Origin: Schistocerca nitens
Taxonomy: Eukaryota; Arthropoda; Insecta; Orthoptera; Acrididae
DNA length: 64,000 nt
Direction of reading: 5' to 3'
NCBI RefSeq assembly: GCF_023898315.1
Contig: NC_064621.1
Span: 129,206,521-129,270,520, forward strand
The stretch's first letter is position 1, and each line of letters begins with the position of its first letter. Position numbers and translations under genes: made by a program. The notes under the pieces were generated by a model. It was not told the origin of the DNA. It saw only the letters and a list, made by a program, of their open reading frames with translations, and did not search any database. Below are positions 44,804 to 55,050 of the stretch, in pieces.

Positions 44804-45285
44804 GCACTGTATTATAAGAAATGAAATAAAACTACCCACGATAATCTTACGACGAAAGACTGTTTCAATAAAACTGAGTATCTGTACACAAGCGTGCCTG
44901 TATCGGCACGAATTAGTAAAATACTGGCCGGCCAGAGTGGCCGAGCGGTTCTAGGCGCTACAGCCTGTAGACGCGCGACCGCTACAGTCGCAGGTTCGAA
45001 TCCTGCCTCGGATATGGATGTGTGTGATGTCGTTAGGTTAGTTAGGTTTAAGTAGTTCTAAGTTCTAGTGGACTGATGACCTCAGCAGTTAAGTCCCATT
45101 GTGCTCAGAACCATTTGAACCATTTTTTTTAGTAAAATACTAATCACTTAGATTTCGATTGTGTCTGTGTTTGATTGGTATGCTGTGCTATACTCAAGTG
45201 GTATGCAAATGTGGAATTTCATAAATAAAGTTCTGTATTCAGAGAAACCCAAAATTTGTTTGTCAGCAGTGGAAAGAGGTGTTAC
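44803..45285 (+). repeat. second inverted repeat, left arm, carrying a SINE
   Basis: TTGTGCACTGTATTATAAGA through GTTTGTCAGCAG is repeated in inverse at 48233-48735, SINE included. Outside the SINE identity is very high. The TG start, AATAAA-like motifs and GTTTGTCA end followed by GCAGTGG suggest an LTR with adjoining primer-binding region, but I cannot prove this. Confidence 0.8.
44926..45128 (+). mobile_element. tRNA-derived SINE within the inverted repeat, left copy
   Basis: Head GGCCGGCCAGAGTGGCCGAG, B box GGTTCGAATCC, full body and a T-rich tail. The 13-bp target duplication TTAGTAAAATACT flanks it (44913-44925 and 45129-45141). The same SINE with the same duplication is in the other arm at 48400-48602. 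Confidence 0.94.
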
Positions 45286-46439
45286 CTGTTGTGCAGCATT
45301 GTAAGTTTTCCACCATTGCACTATGAGCCGAAAGTATATTCTTGCGATTTCCTTATCGATGTGTGATCTGACTGCTTGTAGCTCTTTCACAGAAGGGATA
45401 AAAACGTTACAGTCAGCAAGACTGGAACCGCAAACCATAACAGTCGCTTTCTCACAGGTTAGCACGTTTCCACAGAGCTAGGGAAGAGGCATGTGTCTGG
45501 GTCTAATCTTACGAGACTAGTAGTAGCTACAACTCGTAAACCGCTATTTGAAGGACGAGATTAGATGCGATTTTCACGTGCAACGACTTTCCTTGGCTGA
45601 AAACCGTAAATGTACAATCTTTTGTTACAGCTCAAGCGTTAATAATAACTCAGATTATTCAATGGAAATGACAGGAAAAATCAAGTGAACTTTGAGGCTT
45701 AATTCCGTGCGCACCAGGAAGTAACTCGTCGATCACAGAGTTGCCAAATATACCTTGCCTTGTTGCCAAATCTCAGTTACATTACCAGCAGGAAGAAGAC
45801 GAACCGATGTGATCGTGCAGTGGGCTGGGAAGTGACCATAGCTGACGTCTCAATGACGCGGCTGCTACGGCCTGGAATACGTAATCCGTCTGATTCACAT
45901 TTCTGTTACTTGGCTTAGGAACTGGAGCGTAGTTACTAATAATACTCAAAACTGACTGCAAACTAAGCTTCATAAATCAGTAACTCTCATAGTTGTTTTC
46001 ATATATCTTTCGTAAGTGTACTCAAAACTAAGAAAATCATTGACGAACGTTTTCGTACCTCGCCGATAGTCGAGCACAACAAACAAATTAAAAAAACTGT
46101 GTGTGTGTGTGTAACAGAGAGAGAGAGAGAGAGAAGAGAGAGAGAGATAGAGTGAGGGAGAGAGATAAAAATAAAAAAGAATGAGAGACAGAGAGTAAGG
46201 AATTGTTGCAAAGAAACTGAATCATGGTATGTAAGGAAATCTTTCATTAAAACGTTGTACATCATTACGAAATGTCGTATTCATGATCTATGGAAGAAGT
46301 ATTAATCTAATCTGATGTAATGTAATCATATCATATTGCTGACTAGTCATGATGAGGCACGAATTACAGAAATTTTCCCAATATCAGTAACCAAATCTAA
46401 ACTTGAAAAAAAAAAGACGACAGTTTTTGTAATAAACCG
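45286..46439. other. unassigned stretch with a GT/GA microsatellite
   Basis: No recognised gene. A (GT)n then (GA)n simple repeat lies at about 46098-46190. A minus-strand frame (45148-45465) spans the edge of the inverted repeat and shows no known motif. Confidence 0.5.
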
Positions 46440-47120
46440 GGACTCCTTTAATGACGCTTTCGTCCCTGTTAACTAACCACGAAAGATTTGTGATATACCT
46501 CCATTCAGAAGGAACAAAGTGTTCATGCATTTAAAGATGAAGCGCATGATGTGAAGTTCTGTGACGGAGATACGAACCCAGCACGCAATCGGATTGTTAA
46601 CTAAGTAAAATCAATTGTTACGTATCGGTTTTTCTTACCAGCTGCTAAATGTTTGAATCTAAAATAAGGATACAAATTTTTGTGCCTGAGCGACAATCGA
46701 ACCGCACACCTTCCGTCCTTCTTTATCATCCACGAACATAGCATAAGTAACACTTGCTTACTCACCAACAGTAAGATGTGTGCGTGTTTGACCAGAAATA
46801 ACGACACCTATTGCGATTGTTGGCAACACATGAACAGACATTAAAAATGCACGTTAATTTTCACTACCAGACTGGTATGCACGTGATAGGTCTTGAAATG
46901 AAATTATGAATATTTTTGTACTAGATCAGGATTCGGACCCACATACTTACCTTTGGAGGAGACCTAGAGAAGATTGCAGTCTTGGGAACAGGAACGAAAT
47001 GATTGAACTATACTGTTCCGAGAGATTCAGATCCTCGAAAGATGAGATACGAATTCGAATCACAGTCCAGCACCAAATTTTTCAACGTGTATAGTTCAAT
47101 CAAGTACAAGAAAAATAAGA
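46440..47120 (+). repeat. diverged third copy of the B-box-like array
   Basis: This aligns loosely with about 34740-35640 of the left inverted arm, in the same orientation. Matching landmarks include CTGTTAACTAACCACGAAAG with CTTGTTAACGAACTACGAGA, and a later shared TGTTCCGAGAGATTCAGAT region. It also contains repeated inverted B-box-like phrases (GATACGAACCC 46570, CAATCGAACCGC 46692, GGATTCGGACCC 46930, GAATTCGAATCAC 47050). Confidence 0.55.
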
Positions 47121-48232
47121 CACCTGTTCCTTTAAATGGCTATCGTTTCATCAAATAAAATAAAATTTTCTAATGTAAGTATGTTTACTGGAGACCGTAT
47201 TTCTGTTTACCTTGACTTCCGCCTGTGTCATTTCCCAACGTAAACCGGCTCTGCCCAATTGGTAATGAAGGAACGTGATGTTTAATGCGGACTCCGGATT
47301 ATAACGTCTTTCTCTTGAGGTTACCAGAGGTAAAGTAAATCTGTTTGTGCCTCTTAAAAGTAAATGCCTGAACCCACGCATTGCTCCTGTGATTGTTCGT
47401 TCCACCAGATCATTGAGGCCACATTTCCCAGCCCCAGGAGTGTGCTATAACGGATGATGTGCTTAGCTTACAAAATTAGTCACGGTGGAAAAAATGTGAG
47501 TTTATTAAATGGTTACGTAGAAGCAATCTTCTGACGTGGAGATTATGCTATTCTCATGTCAGCAGGATGTAAAGACTCTTCTAGGCCTCACAGCCTCGAT
47601 ATAAAGCCATTTTGAAATATTCACTAATTCAGCTAATTTCTTAGTTCTTGAAAATCCACTGTGAAGTGTGAAGTTACCGGGTAATTCGATTATTATCGTC
47701 ATTGTTACTATCATTTTCTTCATACCGTTGCTGGAACACATGTGCTTGAAGATCATTTAATGCCTTTTGGTCATTATAGAAGTAGTTGACCAAGAAGAGG
47801 TTCTTTCCCTGTCTACGGAGTCCTTTTCATGTTAATATCAAACATCAGCAATTACTCGCAGATTACATTAAAACTAAAGTAATTGATGAAGACGTTACTT
47901 GACAACAAAAACGCGCTGCCTTTCTTAATTTACTTGCGCCTGGAAATGGCTGTCGAATACTACCAAACCAAAAGCCATGGGATCTTACTGCCTTCCGTTA
48001 TACGTCGCTGTCAGTTCTTCCACAAGATTTGGTCGACGTGACCTGTTTCAAGTTGTGTATGGCTGAGAATGTTTTAGAAAATCAATTCTTTTCGATTGCA
48101 GTAAACAGAAAGATTTTCATTGTAAGCTATCCAAGTTCTAAATTTTCGCATTATTAGTTCAGATTTAATATTCACTTATATAATGTAGGAAAGTTTTTCA
48201 CAGTTGCCAAACCCGCATCCGATTCATTATCC
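47121..48232. other. no recognisable feature
   Basis: I found no motif-bearing frame, SINE body or paired ends here. Confidence 0.5.
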
Positions 48233-48735
48233 TTACACTTAGTCGCTGCTGCTTTCCGCTGCTGACAAACAAACTTTGGGTTTCTAGGAATACAGAACTT
48301 TATTTATGAAATGCCACATTTGCATACCACTTGAGTATAGCACAGCATACCAATCAAACACAGACACAATCGAAATCTAAGTGATCAGTATTTTACTAAA
48401 AAAAGTGGTTCAAATGGCTCTGAGCACTATGGGACTTACCTGCTGAGATCATCAGTCCCCTAGAACTTAGAACTACTTAAACCTAACTAACCTAACGACA
48501 TCACACACATCCATACCCGAGGCAGGATTCGAACCTGCGACCGTAGCGGTCGCGCGTCTCCCGACTGTAGCGCCTAGAATCGCTCGGCCACTCTGGCCGG
48601 CCAGTATTTTACTAATTCGTGCCGATACAGGCACGCTTGTGTACAGATACTCAGTTTTATTGAAACAGTCTTTCGTCGTAAGATTATCGTGGGTAGTTTT
48701 ATTTCATTTCTTATAATACAGTGCACAATTTTCGT
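48233..48735 (-). repeat. second inverted repeat, right arm, carrying a SINE
   Basis: Inverse copy of 44803-45285. The two arms differ at few positions and both hold the SINE at the same place, so duplication happened after SINE insertion. Similarity ends at the same motifs on both sides. Confidence 0.8.
48400..48602 (-). mobile_element. tRNA-derived SINE within the inverted repeat, right copy
   Basis: Counterpart of 44926-45128, flanked by AGTATTTTACTAA (48387-48399 and 48603-48615), the inverse of the left arm duplication. Minor base differences from the left copy are seen in the head and body. Confidence 0.94.
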
Positions 48736-49614
48736 ACAGTTTCTTTTAGTGTTATTAAAACATTAGTTAACATGAGAGAGAAATTAATCATCAACGATGT
48801 ATGCGAATTCTCTGATGTTATCTATAACAGTCTGACTATGCACATGCAGTTTATTGATTACATGCATGTAGACAAAGCTGTCAAACAAGGTTTTATGAAG
48901 AAAAAAATGCCACTGCCACACGACAGCTAATGTAGAAAATACTTTTCTGACGTATTTTGGCATGATGCGCTCTCCCCATACACAATACAAAAGTTTCGAG
49001 ATGCATCTGCAGCCTGGCCATCTGTTAAACTTGAAAAGAACAAAACGTCGCAGAAGTTAGCCCATTTTCCATATGCCACTATTTTGGATTGAGAAGTGAA
49101 GGGAATTATGGTCAAAGTTCCATTAGATCGATAACTTCAGCAGACAGCAGTATGGAGTTTTAAAAAAATGTAGCAGTGAATGTGCCCAAACTCGCTACGT
49201 TTTATCAACAGTGCGCGACGCTTGCCGTTACGCTACTAGCTGATATATAGCTACAATACCTTGAGAACTCAACAACAATTCCTCCAGAACTTGCGCATTG
49301 CACAATGCTGTGAGATAATGCATATGGCCGGATTTACTTCTGAGAGACAGACAGTTACAGCTTTTCTTTCGCACTGCACGACGTTTTTGACAAACAGATA
49401 GTGCAATAGAGTAGCTCATGTCGAAAGCAACACTTCCTGTTTCAATTTCTGCATCCTACACTGTTGGCAGTTCTGTGTAGGTGTAAGTTACGTGATTTTA
49501 TTTCGGTGATTACAAAATAGAGTCGAATGTATCCACTGGGTAGCCGAGGCAGCTAGTCCATGGCGATTCGGTCAACCAAGTAAATGAATGTACTGAACAT
49601 GTTGCAAACCACTA
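48736..49614. other. no recognisable feature
   Basis: Short frames only, none with a motif I recognise. Confidence 0.5.
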
Positions 49615-51504
49615 CAGGGAGTCTGTGTGTCAGAATTCTCATCCAGTGTGGCGCAACATTGTCATGATAGAGAAATGAGTCATAGAGATGAGAATTTGGT
49701 GGTATCTTGGATTGATGCTAGGTTCATATACTTAGGGTCTGGGTTCGATTCCAACTTCTGCTGATGATTTTTGATAAGGAGAGTAAGATTCTGTTCTCTT
49801 CTGGCTACGCCAAGTGAAGAAGGTATAATGGCATTGTGGTCTGACATTCATGTTAAACATGATATTCCTTCTCTACCAAGTAGACGTTAGGTTGAACCAC
49901 AATAAAGTCAGAAGTTGCGACACGTAGAAACTCTATTAACAGTAACCTTTCTTGTACTAGTTATTTATTTCTAGTGACGAAAGAAACGCTATGTAGGGTC
50001 ACAGGACACTTATTCCATCTTTTATTTGAGCTTCTGTATGTCGATAAAATTGGTTCTGATCTGGGAATGCAACTCAGACCGCTCTTAATGCGGAATTTAA
50101 TCCCTTCGTGACAATACAGCTCGACTGCAATTTGTTGTTTGTTCAAAACTGCAGATTCCTCAAAATCTCCACATATTGCGCGTGAAAGGGTTCCAATCCT
50201 GGCCCGGCACTAAAGCTTTCATTATGTATTATCAAGCTCTAGCATGAGAACACCTATCTGCTGGTGGGTAATAATTTTGATTTTTTAATGTATTTTCATT
50301 CGTTGTCAACACTAACGGTATCTGACGATTTTGTGTCCCAGTGAGACACAGAACTGTTTGCGAAATCATTGTAAATTCAAGGATGTTATTCCGAGCTGCT
50401 GGTGGAGAAAAATTCGGTAGCTGACGTCGCTTTGTGTGCAGTCAACAACGATATGTGTGGGACTCGATTCCCAGTCAGCACTGAACTCTTCGTCATATTA
50501 TTTCTAGTTCAGACATGCTCACATGTCGCTGCTGGTGTAACAAACCCATTTTTAACGTTCGTTTTCTCTAGAATATAACAGCGATAGGTGCCAGGTTGGA
50601 GTCCTGGGAAAGAACAAATTAACGTTTCGTCTCGTTATTTCAGTTAAAACGTCTAGCTACTGCCGAGAAAATCCGATATGTAGCAGTTGATTGTGTTTCG
50701 ATTACAATCCAATTAGGTTCTGGGTTCGAATCCCTGTGTAACACGAAGCTTTACCTCACGGCATTGCAAGTAAGTTACTTGTAAAGAAGTAATATTTAGC
50801 ATCTCTCGTAGCTCGTTAACAAGGACAATAGATGCTGGGTAGGAATTCACGTCCGTTAACAATGTTTACGTTATGTAATTTAAAGTTGATATTTGCTAAC
50901 TGATACCGTTTAAAATCGAGGTATATCACTCTCTGTATGCCTAGTCATGAATGCCTGTTAGTTTCTGTCAGTCACGAAGTCTTTGCTTAGTCTGCATGAC
51001 CTGGGTTTGAATCCATATGCAGAACGAGACGGGTCGTCGTGTCATTTGAAGTTCATACATATTCTCAACTAGCTGCTCGTGAATAACTTAAATTTTTAAT
51101 ATAATTTTGTGTTAAATAATAAGTACGGTATGCTATTTTGAAGAGGAAATCATGAATACGACGAACTTACTACATGAATTACCTATCTGACGTAATAATG
51201 AGAATGGTAACACTTCATGTATGTCATTTATTGTAATAAATGTGAACTTACAAGCCTGAAGGACCGTCTTATCTGTGATAAGATGTTCCCTGATATTTGT
51301 AGTACCTTGGTATTACTTTACATCTTGAGTTATTGCGATACAGAGCAATGTTTTCTAGTGGTGACTTGTTGGAACCATTTTCAATAGCCAAACGACTGTA
51401 CCGAGGGGCGATTAGAGGACCTGCTAGACAGTTGCGCTATGTGGGTTGCATTCGAATCAGGCGATATGCAATTCAGGTCCTTCGGATACTTTTGAGCACG
51501 ACTG
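49615..51504 (-). repeat. long inverted repeat, right arm (inverse of 34064-35944)
   Basis: The 1.89-kb block reads inverse to the left arm and is preceded by CACTA (TA at 49613-49614) and followed by TA (51505-51506). Its ends, CAGGGAGTCTGTGTGTC and CAGTCGTGCTCAAAAG (inverted), share only CAG, so it does not have obvious terminal inverted repeats of its own. An 8-10-bp insertion near 49675 distinguishes it from the left arm. Confidence 0.85.
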
Positions 51505-52117
51505 TACATGCGAGACTGTAAAATTAAGCTACATGATAATTCAAATTTCTGTACACAGGGAACCGTAAAATTTAGCAATATTCGAATTCAGAAAGATGGA
51601 ACTCTTTTAAGTGACCCACACACTATTCAGAAATGATGGAAAGAAGGTACTGAAACTCTCTATGAAGCGGATCAAAGACCTTCCGATATGCATATTGAGA
51701 GGGAAGAATCACTATATGAAGAAGAAAATGAAGATTTTATCATAGATTCAGAGGTAAATAGGGTTTTGGGGCAAGTTAAAAACAACAAAGCATGTGGTGT
51801 AGATGACATTCCTGTAGAAATCTTAAAGAGTTTAAAAGATACAGGTGAAAATGAGTAGGCCTCTCTTTGCAACTAGATCCGTGACATAGGGGGATAGCCA
51901 GAAGAATTTCTCGTAAGTATCATTGTCCCAGTCCCAAAGAATAATAATCCCAAAAAGCGTGAAGTCCACGGGACAATCAGCTTAATATCGCAGGCAACAA
52001 AATTAGTTCTACGAATTCTGAGTAGGAGGCTATATGGAACGCTGGAAGAAACACTATGTGAAGAACAATATGGTTTCATAAGGGGAAACGGAACACGAGA
52101 TGCCATTGGACTTCTAA

Positions 52118-53270
52118 CAAGGGAACCTCCCCATCGCACCCCCCTCAGATTTAGTTATAATTTGGTACAGTGGATAGGCCTTGAAAAACTGAACACAGAT
52201 CAATCGAGAAAACAGGAAGAAGTTGTGGGGAACTATGAAAAAATAAGCAAAATATACTAACTGAGTAGTCCATGGGTAATATACGCAACATCAAAGATGA
52301 TATGAGCACAGGCGCGCCGTGGTCCCGTGGTTAGCGTGAACGGCTGCGAAACGAGAGGTCCTTGGTTCAAGTCTTCCCTCGACTGAAAATTTTACTTTCT
52401 TTACTTTCGCAAAGTTATGATATGTCCGTTCGTTCATTGACGTCTCTGTTCACTGTATTAACTTTAGTGTCTGTGTTTTGCGACCGCACCGCAAAACCGT
52501 GCGATTAGCAGACGAAAGGACGTGCCTCTCCAACGGGAACCGAAAACATTTCATCGCAAGGTCATAGGTCAACCGATTCCTCCACAGGAAAACGTGTCTG
52601 ATATATTCTACACGACACTGGTGACGGCATGTGCGTCATATGACAGGAATATGTTGTCGACACACCTAACTTCCACACTTGGCGAATGGGTAAAAAGATT
52701 CTTCTACCTTGCCCGATTTAGGTTTTCTTGTGGATGTGATAATAACTTCCAAAAAATTGATGAAAACATAAGAGTGTATCACATAAACTTCAACAAATGA
52801 ATGCAACAGTTTCACAGTCGCACAGTTTTCTCTGTGCTCTGTCAAAACATATGTTTTTAAGGTTTTCAAATTTTTCCGTGTGTAGACCGTCAAATCCTGC
52901 ATATGTCCAAGCAAATTTGAACATGTCCTGGAATTTTGCACAGCGAAGTTAATTATGTGTGAGTGCCTGAACTCTGATAATTGTCTGAAAATAAAAAATT
53001 TTCACCCGAGGGAAGACTTGAACCGAGGACCTCTGGTTCCGGAGATGCTGACGCTAACCACGGGACCACGGCGCTCTTGCGCTCACATCGTCCTTGATGT
53101 TGCCTATGTTTCCTATGGACTGCTTAGTTTGTATATTTTGCTTATTTTTTCATACTTCCACACAATTTCTTCCTGTTTTCTCGATTGATCTGTGTTCAGA
53201 TTTTCGAGGCCTATCCACTGTGCCAACTTATAACTAAATCTGAGAGGGGTGCGATGGGGAGGTTCCCTTG
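52118..53270. mobile_element. 1153-bp TIR element with ~280-bp arms and TAA target duplication
   Basis: The ends CAAGGGAACCTCCCCATCGC form inverted arms (52118-52402 and 52995-53270) of high identity. TAA occurs at both flanks (52115-52117 and 53271-53273); removing the element and one TAA restores the RT reading GLLRTIGERY. A tRNA-like sequence lies in each arm (52317-52388 plus strand; inverse near 53005-53080). A 3-bp TAA target is reminiscent of PIF/Harbinger, but I cannot assign the superfamily. Confidence 0.85.
52465..52800 (+). other. open frame of ~112 codons inside the TIR element, no ATG at its start
   Basis: From 52468 to TGA 52798-52800 the frame reads through VIGQPIPPQENVSDIFYTTL and LGEWVKRFFYLARFRFSCGC. 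The first ATG is far inside (about 52651), so it is either an exon joined by splicing or a relic. TTAG/CAG near 52507-52512 could act as an acceptor. I do not recognise the protein. Its length and composition look coding-like, which is why it is listed. Confidence 0.35.
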
Positions 53271-54844
53271 TAAGAACCATTGGCGAAAGATACGTAAAAA
53301 AAAAAGGGCGAAGAAGTGTATGCTGTCTTCATAGACGTCGAAAAGGCTTTTAATAGAGTGCAGTGGGATACGTTGTTAGATATCTTGAAAAAGAATGGAT
53401 TAAAGTGGAAGAGAAAGGATTGATTGCCAATCTGCACCTGAATCATAAAGCTAGAGCACACTTAGATAATGGGGTCTCTGAAGACAGCAAGATAGAGAAA
53501 AGCGTTAGACAGGGCTGTTGTCTCTTGCCGATCCTAATTAACGTCTGTCTGGAGGAAGTAATGGAAAGCTGTTTGGATGGGACAAGAGGCGTCAGGATAG
53601 GTGGGTGGAACATTGAATGTATAAAATTTGCAGATGAAATGGCGATCCTCACAGATAATCAAGAGACGCTCACTCAAATGCTAAATGACCTCAATGAGGC
53701 CTGTGCGGCATATGGCATGAAAATTAATAAGAAGAAAACCAAAAGCATGGTCATAGGCCTAAAGAAAGAAAAGTGTAAATTAAGTTGGGTCATAAATCAT
53801 AGAACAGGTAAGAACATTCAAAGTATTTGGGAAGTTGGATTAATGAAGACATAGATTACCAACGAGATATCAAAGTGAGAATGGCTGTGGCAAAAGAGGC
53901 ATTTCAAAAGCAGCGAAGACTGCTAACTAGTTGTTTAAACAAAAAAGGAAAAGACTGGTTAATTGCTTAATATGGAGCGTGGCCTTCTATGGAGCATGAA
54001 CGTGGACTTTGAGAAAGCAGGATGAGAAGAGAATTGAAGCTTGTGAAATATGGATAAGGCGTAGAATGGAGAAGATAAGCAGCACTGATAAAGTCAGGAA
54101 TAGAGAAATACTGAGGACAGTTGGAGAAGACCGGAGGATGGTGCTGACGGTGAAGATCTGGAGACTAAGCCGGATAGGCCACAATCTAAGAAGAGATTAT
54201 CTTCTAGTAGAGACAATTGAAGGTTTCGTTCCGGGAAAAGAGGGAAGGGCAGAAGAAGGTTCCAGATGCTGGGTGATGTTAGCAGGCCACGAGGAGAGTA
54301 CCAAAGAATGAAGGCAGAAGACAGAGAAGCGTGCCGGAAGGCAGACAAGCTAATGATGATGATGATGAATTCAGAATCATAAATTTTAAAATTACTGAAT
54401 ATGATTATTAATAGGATAATAAATGAATGAGTAACTGATGTACTCAGAATCCTAAGAACAACGCTGTGGGAAATCACTGTACGCCTTCCGGCTACGAGCT
54501 CTAACGAACATATCATTTCAAATATCCAAATATCATTAATAAAACTCCTTCATTGAAGGATTAAAGCAGTCAAAGAAGTAACGAACCATTACTGCAACGA
54601 TGGGGTACGACAAGAAAAACATCGACACAAGCAGTCACAGCACAAATGTTAATCAGTTTAATTACATAAAAGAGAAGTTATTGAAATTTGTCATATTATG
54701 TGTTTTTACTTGTTCTTGCTAACATCCTCAAATTTTAATTAATGTTGTTTTTATTAAAATTTGAATTAAATAATTTAATCTTCTAAAAACAGATGTAAAC
54801 TTTAAAATTTCGATAAATTTTAGTTGCACTGAATTTCGAGAAGG

Positions 54845-55050
54845 GGATGAGTTAAGTGTTTAATGTCCCACTGACGACGCGTTGATTAGGGAGGGATCTG
54901 TAGCTGCTTCTAAGCGAAATATCGTGACATTAGACCTAAGTAATCAGGAAATTCATGGAAACCCGAATTACGATATCCGAATGGGATCTTGAATCTCACC
55001 TCTCTGGTTTGAAATTTCCATGGTCTAACCACTGCGACAACTTCATCGAG
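54845..55050 (-). repeat. old diverged tRNA-type SINE
   Basis: GAGTTAAGTGTTTAATGTCC ... GGAAATTCATGGAAACCCGA ... TGGTCTAACCACTGCGACAA reads as the inverse of a widespread arthropod SINE with a tRNA-like head (TGGTTAGA) and a body with a conserved GGTTTCC-like core. It is heavily mutated and boundaries are approximate. Confidence 0.55.

Larger units (their letters stand above)
51590..54310 (+). pseudogene. RTE-like reverse transcriptase pseudogene
   Basis: Blocks in order: CGVDDIPVEILKSLKDTG (about 51790-51845), GTISLISQATKLVLRILSRR (about 51970-52030), EEQYGFIRGNGTRDAIGLL (about 52058-52117), the insertion, then RTIGERYV (53274-53297). Next come SVRQGCCLLPILINVCLEEV (about 53500-53560) and FADEMAILTDNQE (about 53628-53665), where the expected second Asp of FADD is Glu. 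The YLGS-like thumb (YLGSWIN) lies near 53825. Stops and shifts occur throughout, including an A-run frameshift near 53300. It is a relative of the fragment at 1-1020. Confidence 0.85.
51560..54365 (+). mobile_element. RTE/CR1-like non-LTR retrotransposon, split by a TAA-target element
   Basis: The coding remnant runs from a pre-RT region at about 51590 to the RT thumb and C-terminus at about 54310. The 3' end is a short (ATG/GAT)n repeat (54353-54367), typical of some RTE-like elements. The 1153-bp element at 52118-53270 interrupts it. The 5' endonuclease part is missing. Confidence 0.75.

Noticed and set aside
45148-45465. 105-codon minus-strand frame
   Set aside because: It crosses the edge of the inverted repeat and shows no known domain; the repeat explains half of it.
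44803-48735. The second inverted pair as part of the same palindrome as the 1.88-kb arms
   Set aside because: The centres of symmetry differ (about 46.77 kb against 42.78 kb), so they arose separately.
34064-51504. A single 17.4-kb transposon with 1.88-kb terminal inverted repeats
   Set aside because: The interior holds unrelated retroelements and no large DNA-transposon genes, a third copy of the repeat lies inside, and the right arm is bordered by TA on both sides, so independent copies are more likely.
52317-52388. tRNA-like stretch in the TAA element as a tRNA gene
   Set aside because: It occurs in inverse in the other arm and lacks a good acceptor stem; it is part of the mobile element.
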